Assembly: GCF_001263355.1 (NCBI RefSeq)
Contig: NZ_LGYO01000007.1
Coordinates: 164,120 to 228,119, forward strand
Direction of reading: 5' to 3'
DNA: 64,000 bases
From: Acetobacterium bakii
Lineage (GTDB): Bacteria > Bacillota > Clostridia > Eubacteriales > Eubacteriaceae
Part shown: positions 50,743-59,704 of the stretch, in pieces
Numbering within the stretch: position 1 is the stretch's first letter
Layout of the letters: each line of letters opens with the position of its first letter
Position numbers and translations under genes: made by a program
Notes under the pieces: generated by a model
What the model was told of the DNA's origin: nothing
Databases searched by the model: none
Seen by the model: only the letters and a program-made list of their open reading frames with translations

Positions 50743-51048
50743 CACTTCATCTCCTGTTATTTGTTTTTAACCGCTAGGTTATTGAACCTATTTTCTTTTG
50801 TAAATCATTATACTATATTCCCATAATCTAAAAGTTTACCCACTAAAAATTTACAAACCTCTTTTTTATGAATACCATGGCTATTGTACCCTTGAAAATG
50901 GTTGAATGATCCTAATCTGGGGTATATAATCATTCATAATCCAAACAAAGGCTGATGCTTGTTTTTCAAGTGCCCGGGCTAAACAACCCAGTCACAATCA
51001 TGAAAGTGATTTGTCTCAACTGATATTTCAAAGGAAAGTAGGAGAGTT
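50743..51048. other. Divergent spacer between nitroreductase and ABC-2 exporter genes
   Basis: 300 bp. It holds the ABC promoter with its embedded inverted repeat (50902-50936). No other feature was recognised. Confidence 0.5.
50902..50936 (+). promoter_or_regulatory. Promoter with overlapping operator-like inverted repeat
   Basis: -35 TTGAAT (50902-50907), 17-base spacer, -10 TATAAT (50925-50930). A perfect 8-bp inverted repeat TGAATGAT (50903-50910) / ATCATTCA (50929-50936) covers both hexamers, so a repressor bound there would block the promoter. Such a layout is common for GntR/YtrA-controlled ABC operons; no regulator gene is adjacent. Confidence 0.65.
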
Positions 51049-51933
51049 ATGAATGTAATTGAAATTAATCAACTCACAAAGTATTACGGTAAACATCGCG
51101 GTATTGAAAATGTATCCTTTTCGGTTGAAAAAGGAGAAATATTTGGTTTTATCGGACCCAATGGCGCCGGTAAATCCACTACCATTCGGGCCCTGCTATC
51201 TCTTATTTATCCAACCAGCGGAACTGCTACCATTTTTGGCAAAGACTGTATTAAGTACGGTAAGGAAATACGAAAAGACATCGGTTATCTCCCTTCCGAA
51301 GTTTTTTATTATGAAAATATGAAGGTTATTGAGGTCCTCAAGTATTCAGCCAGCTTTTACGATGATGTGGACATGTCCCGGATTCAAACCCTGTCTCAGA
51401 CCATGGATTTGGATTTGAATAAACGCATCGACGACCTGTCCTACGGCAATAAAAAGAAGGTGGGAATTGTTCAGGGCTTACTGCATGAGCCAAAGCTGAT
51501 TATTCTTGATGAACCCACCGGTGGCTTAGACCCTTTAATGCAGCAGAAATTTTTTGATTTAATTCGTATCGAAAATGAGAAAGGCGCAACCGTCTTATTT
51601 TCTTCCCATATCCTCACCGAGGTTCAAAAGCTCTGCCGCCGGGTGGCCATTATTAAGGATGGCAGTATTGTCAAGGTCGAAAACCTTCAGGATATGCGCC
51701 AGCATAATTATAAAAAATTCACCATCGAATTCGAAAATGTCGTTGATCCGGCTGCATTTGGCTTTGAAGGCATTACGAGTCTGACCCAGGAGGAAACTAC
51801 CCTTCATTTTCTTTATAAAGGGGATATTAATAAAGTAATCAACCGCCTTCAGGGCAAGGTGCTGCGCAATATGCTGGTTGAGGAGCCAACCCTGGAAGAG
51901 ATCTTCATGCACTACTACCAGAAGGAGAACTGA
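51049..51933 (+). CDS. ABC transporter ATP-binding protein (ABC-2 type)
   Basis: 294 residues. Walker A GPNGAGKSTTIRAL, signature LSYGNKKKVGIVQGL (a variant of LSGGQ), Walker B LIILDEPTGGLDPLMQ and the switch His in FSSHILTEVQ. The C-terminal 80 residues form an extra domain usual in bacitracin/multidrug-type members. Its start has AAGTAGGAGAG upstream. It works with the two following permease genes. Confidence 0.9.
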   Translation: MNVIEINQLTKYYGKHRGIENVSFSVEKGEIFGFIGPNGAGKSTTIRALLSLIYPTSGTATIFGKDCIKYGKEIRKDIGYLPSEVFYYENMKVIEVLKYSASFYDDVDMSRIQTLSQTMDLDLNKRIDDLSYGNKKKVGIVQGLLHEPKLIILDEPTGGLDPLMQQKFFDLIRIENEKGATVLFSSHILTEVQKLCRRVAIIKDGSIVKVENLQDMRQHNYKKFTIEFENVVDPAAFGFEGITSLTQEETTLHFLYKGDINKVINRLQGKVLRNMLVEEPTLEEIFMHYYQKEN

Positions 51934-51934
51934 T

Positions 51935-52732
51935 ATGAACATTTTAAAGCAAGAGCTTAAAATGGGACGGAAATCCTTAATCGTCTGGTGCGTCTCGTTA
52001 ATCGGAGTATTTCTGCTCTTTATGCTGATGTATGTCTCCATCTCCGATCAACTGGCAGAATTCCAGAAGGTTTTCGACAGTTTTCCCGTTGAATTTCGAC
52101 GTGCCTTTGCTGCTGAAAATTTAAATTTAGATACGGTTATGGGTTTCTATCCCTTTGCGATGACCTATATTCTCCTGGCCGGAGCTGTCCAGGCCATGAA
52201 TTTAGGCGTTTCAGTTCTTTCATCGGAGGTTAGAGAAAAAACCGGTGATTTTCTATTTGTCAAGCCCGTTTCCCGATTTCGGATTGTTTCAATGAAAATG
52301 ATGGCTGTTTTTGTTCAAATTGTGATTATAAATGCGGTATTTTTCATTGCCTCCCGGTTGATTCTGGAAATGATCAGTACCGCCGATTATGATAACAACC
52401 TTTACCTGCTGTTGACCGGAACTTTGTTTTTTATTCAGATTTTTTTCGCCAGTTTCGGATTTTTTATCTCGGCTTTTTTAAGACGGATTAAAACAGTACT
52501 CCCGATTAGCATGGGGGTGGTATTTTTGTTTTATATTATCTTTTTACTTAATGAAACTTTAAAGGATGTCAAGCTTGGTTATATTTCACCTTTTGATTAT
52601 TTTGCTCTCGCTGCTATTTCAAAAACGATGAGTTATGATTCTGTATATCTCGTCGTGTGGACTTTTTTAGTATTTCTGTTTGTCTATTTAACGTTCTATT
52701 TGTTCGCTAAAAAAGACTTGCCGTCAATATAG
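51935..52732 (+). CDS. ABC-2 type transporter permease, first subunit
   Basis: 265 residues, six membrane segments. Starts one base after the ATPase stop, with AGAAGGAG as ribosome binding site. The sequence LSSEVREKTGDFLFVKPVSR after the second segment is the coupling-type loop of the family. It has the same length and layout as the next gene, so the two are probably paralogues forming a heterodimer. Confidence 0.85.
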   Translation: MNILKQELKMGRKSLIVWCVSLIGVFLLFMLMYVSISDQLAEFQKVFDSFPVEFRRAFAAENLNLDTVMGFYPFAMTYILLAGAVQAMNLGVSVLSSEVREKTGDFLFVKPVSRFRIVSMKMMAVFVQIVIINAVFFIASRLILEMISTADYDNNLYLLLTGTLFFIQIFFASFGFFISAFLRRIKTVLPISMGVVFLFYIIFLLNETLKDVKLGYISPFDYFALAAISKTMSYDSVYLVVWTFLVFLFVYLTFYLFAKKDLPSI

Positions 52733-52741
52733 GAGGCTCTT

Positions 52742-53539
52742 ATGAATATTTTTTTCAAAGAACTCAAAGCGAATTATAAATCCCTGCTGATATGGAGTTG
52801 TGCCCAAGTTTTTATTATCTTTGCCGGCATGATGAAATATAAAGGATTTGCGGATTCCGGAGTAGATATTAACAGTCTGTTTGCAGGATTTCCGAAGGAA
52901 TTACTGGTGGTTTTTGGTATGGGTTCCACGGATATTTCCCAGGTCGCCGGATTTTATTCAGTATTCTTTCTGTACTTTATGCTTTTAGCGGCGGTCCATG
53001 CGGTGATGTTCGGTGCGGTGGTGGTTTCAAAAGAAGAACGAGATCACAGTGCTGATTTTCTTTTTTCGAGGCCGGTAAAGAGGCATGAAGTCATTACACC
53101 TAAACTGTTAGCCGGCGTTGTCAATATTCTGTTTTTCAACCTGGTTACTTTTGGGGCTTCGGTGTTTTTTATTGGGCTGTACAATAATGGTGATGGACTT
53201 GTAGACAAGGTCGCCATTACCATGGTTGCTCTTTTTGTGCTGCAATTGTTCTTTTTAGCCCTGGGTGCCATGCTCGGTGCTTCGCTAAAAACCACAAAGA
53301 TTGCAACTTCCGCCGCCGCCGGGATTATTCTGGGAACATTCTTTTTGTCGGTTGCGGTAGATTTAAATGCTAATTTTGACATTTTAAAATATCTCACGCC
53401 GTTTAAATATTTCAATGCCAAGATGCTGGTGATTGATGGCACGCTTTCCCTAAATTCTGTTGGAATTTTATTGGTAGTAACGTTCATTTTAACCACTTTG
53501 TGTTATCTGATCTTCAATAAACGGGATTTAAGTACTTAA
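52742..53539 (+). CDS. ABC-2 type transporter permease, second subunit
   Basis: 265 residues, six membrane segments. VVSKEERDHSADFLFSRPVKRHEV corresponds to the loop of the first subunit. The ATG follows TAGGAGGCTCTT, nine bases after the previous stop. Substrate of the exporter not known. Confidence 0.85.
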   Translation: MNIFFKELKANYKSLLIWSCAQVFIIFAGMMKYKGFADSGVDINSLFAGFPKELLVVFGMGSTDISQVAGFYSVFFLYFMLLAAVHAVMFGAVVVSKEERDHSADFLFSRPVKRHEVITPKLLAGVVNILFFNLVTFGASVFFIGLYNNGDGLVDKVAITMVALFVLQLFFLALGAMLGASLKTTKIATSAAAGIILGTFFLSVAVDLNANFDILKYLTPFKYFNAKMLVIDGTLSLNSVGILLVVTFILTTLCYLIFNKRDLST

Positions 53540-53615
53540 TCCCTATCTTGTTAGATTAGATTTTGAATTAACGGGTATATTAAATAACATACAATTAAAG
53601 AAAGGAAGTGTATTA

Positions 53616-53870
53616 ATGGGAATTATAGCGTGGATTGTTCTTGGTGGTCTGGCTGGCTGGCTGGCCAGCATCATCACAAAAAACAATGCCAGCATGGGTT
53701 TGATAAAAAACATTGTTGTGGGTATTTTAGGCGCAATGATTGGTGGTTTTGTTTTTAGCTTTTTCGGAGGCACCGGCGTCACCGGTTTTAATCTTTGGAG
53801 TATCTTTGTAGCTTTTATTGGCGCTGCCATACTCTTATTTATCATTAATCTTTTTACAAAAGGAAACTGA
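53616..53870 (+). CDS. GlsB/YeaQ/YmgE family small membrane protein
   Basis: 84 residues, three membrane segments rich in Gly. GGLAGWLASIITK at the N-terminus and IVVGILGAMIGGFVFSFFGG are typical for the transglycosylase-associated protein family, linked to cell-envelope stress. AAGAAAGGAAG precedes the ATG. A single gene closed by the terminator at 53901-53937. Confidence 0.9.
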   Translation: MGIIAWIVLGGLAGWLASIITKNNASMGLIKNIVVGILGAMIGGFVFSFFGGTGVTGFNLWSIFVAFIGAAILLFIINLFTKGN

Positions 53871-53900
53871 CACAAACAATGCGAAATCTTTCGCATCTTA

Positions 53901-53937
53901 AAAAGCGTCCTTAGGCCAATGGCCTAAGGACGCTTTT
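53901..53937. terminator. Bidirectional terminator between glsB-like and deoC genes
   Basis: AAAAGCGTCCTTAGGCC pairs perfectly with GGCCTAAGGACGCTTTT around a three-base loop. A smaller hairpin (ATGCGAAA/TTTCGCAT, 53879-53896) precedes it. Confidence 0.92.
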
Positions 53938-53962
53938 ATTGTTGATGCTTTTTTATGTATTT

Positions 53963-54628
53963 TTAGTAGCCGCTAACTTCTTCACCTTTTAGCATTTTAA
54001 CGGCTGAGCTGGTTCCAATTCGGGAACAGCCTTCATTAATAAAGGCAATCAGATCATCGACGCTTTTAACCCCGCCGGCAGCCTTCATTTTAATATTTGG
54101 ACCAATGTTGGCTTTAAATAACCGGATATCTTCGATGGTGGCTCCACCGGTGCCAAAACCTGTTGATGTTTTAATATAATCTGCTCCGGCATTGGTTACC
54201 AGCTGGCAAACCGTTACCTTTTCTGCTTCGGTCAGGAAGCAGGTTTCCACAATGACCTTAAGTAGTTTGCCGTCAATGGCTTTTTTTATTTCTGCGATTT
54301 CATTTTGAACATAGTCAAAATCCTTATTTTTCAGCGCGGTGATATTGATTACCATATCAATTTCATTGGCGCCGTTTTTAACCGCATCAACGGCTTCAAA
54401 AACCTTGACGGCGGTTGTATTGTAACCCAGCGGAAAACCGATAACCGTACAGATATTAAGCTTATCGCCGTAGGTTTCTTTGATTTGTTTAACATAGCCA
54501 GGTGGAATACAAACTGAAGCGGTTTGGTATTCGATGGCGTCATTGCAGATCGTCTGGATGTCTTCCCAGGTTGCGAATTGTTTTAAAAGGGTATGATCGA
54601 TGTGTGCTAAAATTTCCTTGTTTGTCAT
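53963..54628 (-). CDS. deoC: Deoxyribose-phosphate aldolase
   Basis: 221 residues. Class I aldolase that splits 2-deoxyribose 5-phosphate into acetaldehyde and glyceraldehyde 3-phosphate. Catalytic residues are in place: Asp91 in EIDMVIN, Schiff-base Lys153 in YIKTSTGFG and Lys182 in MKAAGGVKS. Length is normal. It is the last gene of an operon with a zinc dehydrogenase and an FGGY kinase, so it may act on a related phospho-ketose rather than, or as well as, deoxyribose phosphate. Confidence 0.92.
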   Translation of the reverse strand: MTNKEILAHIDHTLLKQFATWEDIQTICNDAIEYQTASVCIPPGYVKQIKETYGDKLNICTVIGFPLGYNTTAVKVFEAVDAVKNGANEIDMVINITALKNKDFDYVQNEIAEIKKAIDGKLLKVIVETCFLTEAEKVTVCQLVTNAGADYIKTSTGFGTGGATIEDIRLFKANIGPNIKMKAAGGVKSVDDLIAFINEGCSRIGTSSAVKMLKGEEVSGY

Positions 54629-54667
54629 TTTTTTCTCCTAATTTTCTTGAATTTATAGGTAAATTCT

Positions 54668-56173
54668 TTATTTGGCCATGATGCCTTTTAAATTGTCATA
54701 AATTTCGGTGTAGGTGTTGAAAACTTCCTGGTAGGTGTCGTACAATTCTTTGTTTGGTTGTACCGAGTAAGCTTCCTTAACCATGCCATTGGTAGCGGCA
54801 TCAAAGGTTTCGTAGGCTCCACATCCAACCGCGGCAACGATGGCACAACCCAGTACGCTGGCACTGGCATCTTCGGTAACGATAATCGGTTTACCGGTAA
54901 CATCCGAAATAATCTGCATCCAGGTTGCGTCTTTGGTGACGCCGCCGCAGCCGACAATAATATCAATGGGACAGCCCTGGGCTTCGAAGTTATCAATGAT
55001 GTTTTTGGTGCCGAGCGCCACGGATTCCAATAAGGCCCGGTAAATATGGGCTTTGGTGTGGCTGAGGGTCAAGCCGTAAATAACCCCTTTAGCGTTGGCA
55101 TCCTTGTAGGGTGTCCTGTTTCCCTGGAAGAAGTCCAGCGCCACTAATCCTTCAGAGCCGGCAGGTATTTTGGCCACCAAATCATTCATATAAGCATAGG
55201 GGTTTTCATGAGCGGAAAGATCAAATTCACGCATGAACCATTTAATGATGGAGCCGGCTGAAATTTGTCCGCCTTCCAGCAACCATTGATCGGGGACAAT
55301 GGCGTTATTGTAAGGTCCCCAGATGCCGGCCAGGTTTAATTTCTTTTCGGAAAAGGCCAGTTGAACGAAGCTGGTTCCCATGATCATGGCCAGTTTACCG
55401 GGTTTGGCAACGCCAAGACCCAGCATCCCAATATGGGCATCAATGCCACCTTGAACAATCTTCATCTCGGGGTTGATGTCATAGCGATCGGCAAATTCCG
55501 GGATGACCGTCCCAACCAATTCGCCAACGTGTTTAACGTCTAAGACAAGTTTATCTTCATAATCTTCCAAACCAACTTGTTTAAAGAATTCTTCATTCCA
55601 GCCGCCTTCACATTCAATGTAATTCCATTTACAGGTGGCATTACAAATAGAGGTGGCAAATTTTCCGCACAGCTGGTAGTTCATCCAGTCCAGTTGCTCA
55701 ATGATTTTATAACTTTGTTCGTAAATATCTTTTTTGTTATTTTTAAGCCATAACACTTTGGGAATCATCCACTCAACCGAATCTTCTCCGCCGCTGTATT
55801 CCAGTACCGGGTTTTTGGTGGCATTGATGATTTTCATTTCTTTTTTAGCCCGGGTGTCCATCCACATAATGGCATCGGTTAACGGGTTACCGTTTACATC
55901 TATGGGCACAACTGTTGATGAGGTTGAGCAAACACTTAATGCCTGAATATTATGTCTGATTTCTTTTGACAAAGAGCCCATGACATTCTTTGTGGCTTCG
56001 TTAAAACACTTCCACCAGTCACCCGGTTTCTGTTCTGCCCAGCCGGCCTGAGGATAAAAAGTCTCGTAGACTTGTTCATCCCCTGAAATAACAGTACCTT
56101 TAATATCGGTAACAACCACTCTGACACTCTGAGTTCCGGTGTCAACGCCCATAAAATATTTAGCAGTATTCAT
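54668..56173 (-). CDS. FGGY-family carbohydrate kinase
   Basis: About 501 residues. Two actin-like domains: FMGVDTGTQSVRVVVTD (phosphate 1) at the N-terminus, DAIMWMDTRAKKE, GGIDAHIGMLGLG and IVGCGGVTKDATWMQIISDV (adenosine motif) in the second half. The family phosphorylates pentuloses, pentitols, glycerol or AI-2. The start at 56173 lies five bases after the dehydrogenase stop, with GGGGGG in range. Substrate unknown; context suggests a ketose made by the dehydrogenase. Confidence 0.88.
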   Translation of the reverse strand: MNTAKYFMGVDTGTQSVRVVVTDIKGTVISGDEQVYETFYPQAGWAEQKPGDWWKCFNEATKNVMGSLSKEIRHNIQALSVCSTSSTVVPIDVNGNPLTDAIMWMDTRAKKEMKIINATKNPVLEYSGGEDSVEWMIPKVLWLKNNKKDIYEQSYKIIEQLDWMNYQLCGKFATSICNATCKWNYIECEGGWNEEFFKQVGLEDYEDKLVLDVKHVGELVGTVIPEFADRYDINPEMKIVQGGIDAHIGMLGLGVAKPGKLAMIMGTSFVQLAFSEKKLNLAGIWGPYNNAIVPDQWLLEGGQISAGSIIKWFMREFDLSAHENPYAYMNDLVAKIPAGSEGLVALDFFQGNRTPYKDANAKGVIYGLTLSHTKAHIYRALLESVALGTKNIIDNFEAQGCPIDIIVGCGGVTKDATWMQIISDVTGKPIIVTEDASASVLGCAIVAAVGCGAYETFDAATNGMVKEAYSVQPNKELYDTYQEVFNTYTEIYDNLKGIMAK

Positions 56174-56178
56174 TTTAA

Positions 56179-57228
56179 TTATTCCCCCCATGGAAAAAAC
56201 ATTATTTTATTGTAAAAATAACCGCCTTTGGCTATTTCAGCAAACACATTAGGCACTTCATCTAGAGGTAAACGGTGACTGATAATATCCTTAGCGGTCA
56301 TGCCTTTTTCAGCAAACATTTTAAGAGATTCGGTCCAATCTTCACCAGGATAAGGACTGGTAAAAGAATTCCATGAACCGATCAGGCTTAACTGACTTCG
56401 CATTAAGGTATCCAGTTCTTTTTCACTGAGGTCCAAACCCTTATGGGAAATGCCCAGGTAGACAACCCGACCCATTTTACTGGCCATCAGGATACATTGT
56501 TTCTGAGCCGTAGGGGCTCCGGAAAAATCAATGACGATATTGGCACCTTTGCCGTCCGTGGCTTTTTTGACTGCTTCAACCGCATCTTCATTCAATGAGT
56601 TGATAATCACATCGGCGCCGACTTTTTGGGCAATGGCTAATTTTTCATCCCATACATCCACTGCAATGACCTGGGATGCTCCAGCCAGTTTGGCGTATTG
56701 TGCTGCGAAAAGACCGATTGGACCGGTTCCCACCACACAAACTGAATCGCCGGCCTGAAAATTGGCCCGGGCTAAAGCATGATACGCATTGGCACAAGGA
56801 TCAATGGTAGCCGCATCTTCAAAGGATACATTATCCGGAACCTTTAACAGATTGCCTTCTTTAACCGCAACGTATTCAGCTAAAGCACCGTCACGTCGTG
56901 AACCATAGTAGTCATAATGTTCACACAAAGAGTAGTTTCCCTTTTGGCACCATTCACATTCAAAACAGGGAATCAACGGTGGCACAACCACCTTGTCGCC
57001 AACCTTGAATTTTTTAATATCAGCGCCTAATTCGGTGATTTCACCGGAAAATTCATGGCCAATAATGATTGGTGACACATGGGCGCCATAGGTGAGGGCT
57101 CGGGGAATATCTGAACCACAAAGTCCAACCGCCCGAACCTTAACCATTACCTCGTCCGCCCGGACTATCGGTAGGTCAACTTCTTCGACTCGTAAATCAC
57201 CTGGTTTATACATACGTACTGCTTTCAT
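56179..57228 (-). CDS. Zinc-dependent polyol/alcohol dehydrogenase (MDR family)
   Basis: 349 residues. Medium-chain dehydrogenase. GLCGSDIPRAL carries the catalytic zinc Cys, GHEFSGEI the His-Glu pair, and CFECEWCQKGNYSLC the four Cys of the structural zinc. The NAD-binding motif is VVGTGPIGLFAAQYAK, followed by an acidic residue in VIAVDVWDEK, which favours NAD over NADP. The closest relatives by eye are sorbitol, galactitol-1-phosphate and other polyol dehydrogenases. AGGAGG precedes the ATG. It is the first gene of the operon, behind a promoter at 57411-57439. Confidence 0.88.
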   Translation of the reverse strand: MKAVRMYKPGDLRVEEVDLPIVRADEVMVKVRAVGLCGSDIPRALTYGAHVSPIIIGHEFSGEITELGADIKKFKVGDKVVVPPLIPCFECEWCQKGNYSLCEHYDYYGSRRDGALAEYVAVKEGNLLKVPDNVSFEDAATIDPCANAYHALARANFQAGDSVCVVGTGPIGLFAAQYAKLAGASQVIAVDVWDEKLAIAQKVGADVIINSLNEDAVEAVKKATDGKGANIVIDFSGAPTAQKQCILMASKMGRVVYLGISHKGLDLSEKELDTLMRSQLSLIGSWNSFTSPYPGEDWTESLKMFAEKGMTAKDIISHRLPLDEVPNVFAEIAKGGYFYNKIMFFPWGE

Positions 57229-57410
57229 ATTTTCCTCCTAAATGAAAATAGTCACTTAAATTAAAATAGCTTCCTGACATAAAAATCCATTGAATGAAAA
57301 CCTTTTCTTTTAAGGTAAATAGTTAAGCAGAATAAAGTATCCTGCTTTTGAAAATCATCAGTTCGTTTAATGTTAACGCTCTTTTGTTTGCAACCGTTGA
57401 TTTTAAACTT

Positions 57411-57439
57411 ATTCTACCACCATAAACAAACGCTGTCAA
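57411..57439 (-). promoter_or_regulatory. Promoter of the dehydrogenase-kinase-deoC operon
   Basis: On the minus strand, -35 TTGACA (57439-57434), 17-base spacer, -10 TAGAAT (57416-57411). The leader is about 175 nt. Confidence 0.65.
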
Positions 57440-57448
57440 CCCCCCATG

Positions 57449-57463
57449 CGTTAATTCTTAACG
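57449..57463. promoter_or_regulatory. Operator-like palindrome between divergent promoters
   Basis: CGTTAATTCTTAACG has perfect 6-bp arms (CGTTAA/TTAACG) around TTC. It sits between the two divergent promoters and is a likely binding site for the RpiR regulator encoded to the right. Confidence 0.45.
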
Positions 57464-57480
57464 AATTCTTTTTTCAGTAA

Positions 57481-57509
57481 TTTACAAACCCACGGATTTA
57501 ACGTATAAT
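57481..57509 (+). promoter_or_regulatory. Promoter of the RpiR gene
   Basis: -35 TTTACA (57481-57486), 17-base spacer, -10 TATAAT (57504-57509); the gene starts 34 bases further on. Confidence 0.65.
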
Positions 57510-57542
57510 GATACTACAAATTAAATAAGGAGGCTGTTTCTG

Positions 57543-58388
57543 TTGATTTCATTGCTCACTGCTTTACGAACAAAATACAATCTTTTTTCAAGTACTCAAA
57601 AGGTCGTTGCAAATTATATCCTGGATCATCCTGACACGGTATCATTGCTTTCTATAACGGATCTTGCGAGAAAATGCAATACCAGTGAAACGACGGTTAT
57701 GCGCCTGCTGAAAAAATTGGATTACAGTTCCTATCAGATTTTTCGAATCAATTTAGCCAAAGAGTTCTCAAGCAGCCCGGCGGAAAGTATTATCGAAGAA
57801 ATTCTGGGGGATGATGACATTGGTTCTATTAAGAAAAAAGTTATTGGACACACCATCACAGCTATCAATGATTTGGATTATTATCTGAAGGATGATGTCA
57901 TTGAAAAGGCCCTTGACTTCATTATGTCTTCCAAGCGTCTGTTGTTTTACGGCGTCGGGGCATCGGCTTCGATTGCTGCGGATGCGATGCATAAATTTGC
58001 TAAAATTGGTTTGAATGTCTGCAGCTATCCGGATCCCCATCTTATGAATATTATCTGTTCCCATGCCAGCTCGGATGATGTGTTAATCGCTGTTTCACAT
58101 ACCGGTGAAAGTCTTGAAGTATTAAACACAGTTTCCCTTGCGCAAAAAAAGGGGGCGAAAATTATTGGATTGACGAGTTTTAGCAATTCAACCCTGGCGC
58201 AGAAATCGGATATCTTCTTATCCAGTTCAACCAATGATAAAAAATACCATTCGGAAGCCATGGCCTCACGCATTGTTCAGCTGGCGATCATCGATATTCT
58301 GTACCTTTGTGCTTTTATGCGCAACGAGGCCGAATACTTTGATGCTTTAAGCGAGTCCCGGGATGCGGTTGGATTAAGCAAAACCTGA
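57543..58388 (+). CDS. RpiR-family transcriptional regulator
   Basis: 281 residues. N-terminal helix-turn-helix (residues about 1-75; SLLSITDLARKCNTSETTVM) and a C-terminal SIS sugar-phosphate-binding domain (LLFYGVGASASIAADAMHKF, IAVSHTGESLEVLNT, IGLTSFSNSTLAQKS). The start is TTG at 57543 with AAGGAGG nine bases upstream. It is divergent from the polyol/aldolase operon and probably controls it in response to a phosphorylated sugar. Confidence 0.9.
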   Translation: MISLLTALRTKYNLFSSTQKVVANYILDHPDTVSLLSITDLARKCNTSETTVMRLLKKLDYSSYQIFRINLAKEFSSSPAESIIEEILGDDDIGSIKKKVIGHTITAINDLDYYLKDDVIEKALDFIMSSKRLLFYGVGASASIAADAMHKFAKIGLNVCSYPDPHLMNIICSHASSDDVLIAVSHTGESLEVLNTVSLAQKKGAKIIGLTSFSNSTLAQKSDIFLSSSTNDKKYHSEAMASRIVQLAIIDILYLCAFMRNEAEYFDALSESRDAVGLSKT

Positions 58389-58422
58389 TCCCGCTATCAC
58401 GGTTTGTTTTTTGAAATCGTCA

Positions 58423-58515
58423 TGGGGACAATGGTAAATCGTTGTCGGCTGCATGATCGGACAGGCTATCGCCTGTGCGCGATGATGCCGACAACTGATG
58501 TTACCATTGTCCCCA
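58423..58515. repeat. Large nested hairpin element (REP-like), long version
   Basis: TGGGGACAATGGTAA (58423-58437) pairs with TTACCATTGTCCCCA (58501-58515), GTTGTCGGC (58441-58449) with GCCGACAAC (58487-58495), and ACAGGC with GCCTGT at the tip. Total about 93 nt. The left arm and the right flank (AGGACTTACTTTTCT, then TTTGTCTA) are shared with the smaller element at 61519-61554. Confidence 0.75.
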
Positions 58516-58597
58516 GGACTTACTTTTCTGCTTTGTCTATATTCTAAATTGATAACACTATCACGGTTAACAAATTGAATTAAAGGAGTCTTAAATT

Positions 58598-59641
58598 ATG
58601 AGTATTCTTACTTTTGTTGGTGCCGGACAAATGGCATCGGCCTTATCCTTTCCGGTGACTCAAAACGGCCATCAAGTGCGCCTTGTCGGCACCCCTCTGG
58701 ATCGCGATATTATCGACGTGGCTCGAAAGACCGGCTTTCACGCCACCCTGAAACGACAATTGCCTCCCAAAGGCGTTAAATATTATCAAATTGAGGAAAT
58801 CACTGCTGCTTTAGACGGAGCCGATGCCGTTCTTTGTGGGGTGAGCAGTTTTGGGGTTGACTGGTTCGCCGATAATATTCTGCCCCTTATTCCTGAGAAT
58901 ATACCTCTGCTTTCAGTAACCAAAGGAATGATTGATCTTGAAGATGGCTCGATGATTACCTACCCCCATTACTTTGCCAGTAAGCTCCCTCAGGGTAAAA
59001 AACTTTCAATTAATGCCATTGGCGGGCCCTGTACCAGTTATGAACTGGCGGATGGGGATCACTCAGCCGTTGCCTTCTGTGGGGATGATATCGAAATACT
59101 GAGAATGTTTAAACAATTATTTGAATCTCCCTACTATCATATCAGTCTTTCAACCGATGTGATTGGGGTTGAGTGTGCGGTGGCCCTTAAGAATGTCTAT
59201 GCCCTGGGGGTTTCCCTAGCCGTTGGATTGGCCCAAGGCCCTGATGGTACCGGCATTCAGCATTTTAATTCCCAAGCGGCTCTTTTTGGGCAAAGCATGA
59301 AAGAAATGAAAAACCTTCTATTATTAATGGGCGGGCATGAAGACAACATTATTTATGGCGCCGGGGATTTATATGTCACAATTTTTGGTGGCCGAACCCG
59401 GAAAATAGGTGCTTTATTGGGTCGTGGTTTTTCATTCGATGACGCCATTTCCGAATTGGAGGGCGTCACGCTGGAATCCATTGTCATTGCAACCCGTACG
59501 GCCCGAAGTGTCCGTCGTCTGGCAGAAAAAGGGATTATTGATTTAAGTGATTTTCCGCTCCTTATTCATGTCGATAATATCATCAATAATGGCGCTGCTG
59601 TTGACATTCCTTGGAAATCCTTTGAAACCGAAAAAATTTAG
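58598..59641 (+). CDS. NAD(P)-dependent glycerol-3-phosphate dehydrogenase family protein
   Basis: 347 residues. GpsA-like fold: FVGAGQMASALSFPV (nucleotide binding), LLSVTKGMID, AIGGPCTSYELADG, the catalytic Lys in CAVALKNVYALGVS (near residue 197) and YGAGDLYVT. The N-terminal motif GAGQMASA deviates from the usual GxGxWGxA of true GpsA, so it may use another sugar or polyol phosphate. AAAGGAG precedes the ATG. It lies beside the RpiR/polyol cluster, separated by the hairpin element, which suggests a linked pathway without proving it. Confidence 0.8.
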   Translation: MSILTFVGAGQMASALSFPVTQNGHQVRLVGTPLDRDIIDVARKTGFHATLKRQLPPKGVKYYQIEEITAALDGADAVLCGVSSFGVDWFADNILPLIPENIPLLSVTKGMIDLEDGSMITYPHYFASKLPQGKKLSINAIGGPCTSYELADGDHSAVAFCGDDIEILRMFKQLFESPYYHISLSTDVIGVECAVALKNVYALGVSLAVGLAQGPDGTGIQHFNSQAALFGQSMKEMKNLLLLMGGHEDNIIYGAGDLYVTIFGGRTRKIGALLGRGFSFDDAISELEGVTLESIVIATRTARSVRRLAEKGIIDLSDFPLLIHVDNIINNGAAVDIPWKSFETEKI

Positions 59642-59704
59642 CCCATCCTAAAGCAGATTTAAACAAATTATGCTAGAATGTGTGAAAGATATTCGAGGTA
59701 AATT

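Noticed and set aside
53044..53496. 150-codon minus-strand frame opposite the second ABC-2 permease
   Set aside because: Shadow of the permease gene; no start signal and no operon context.
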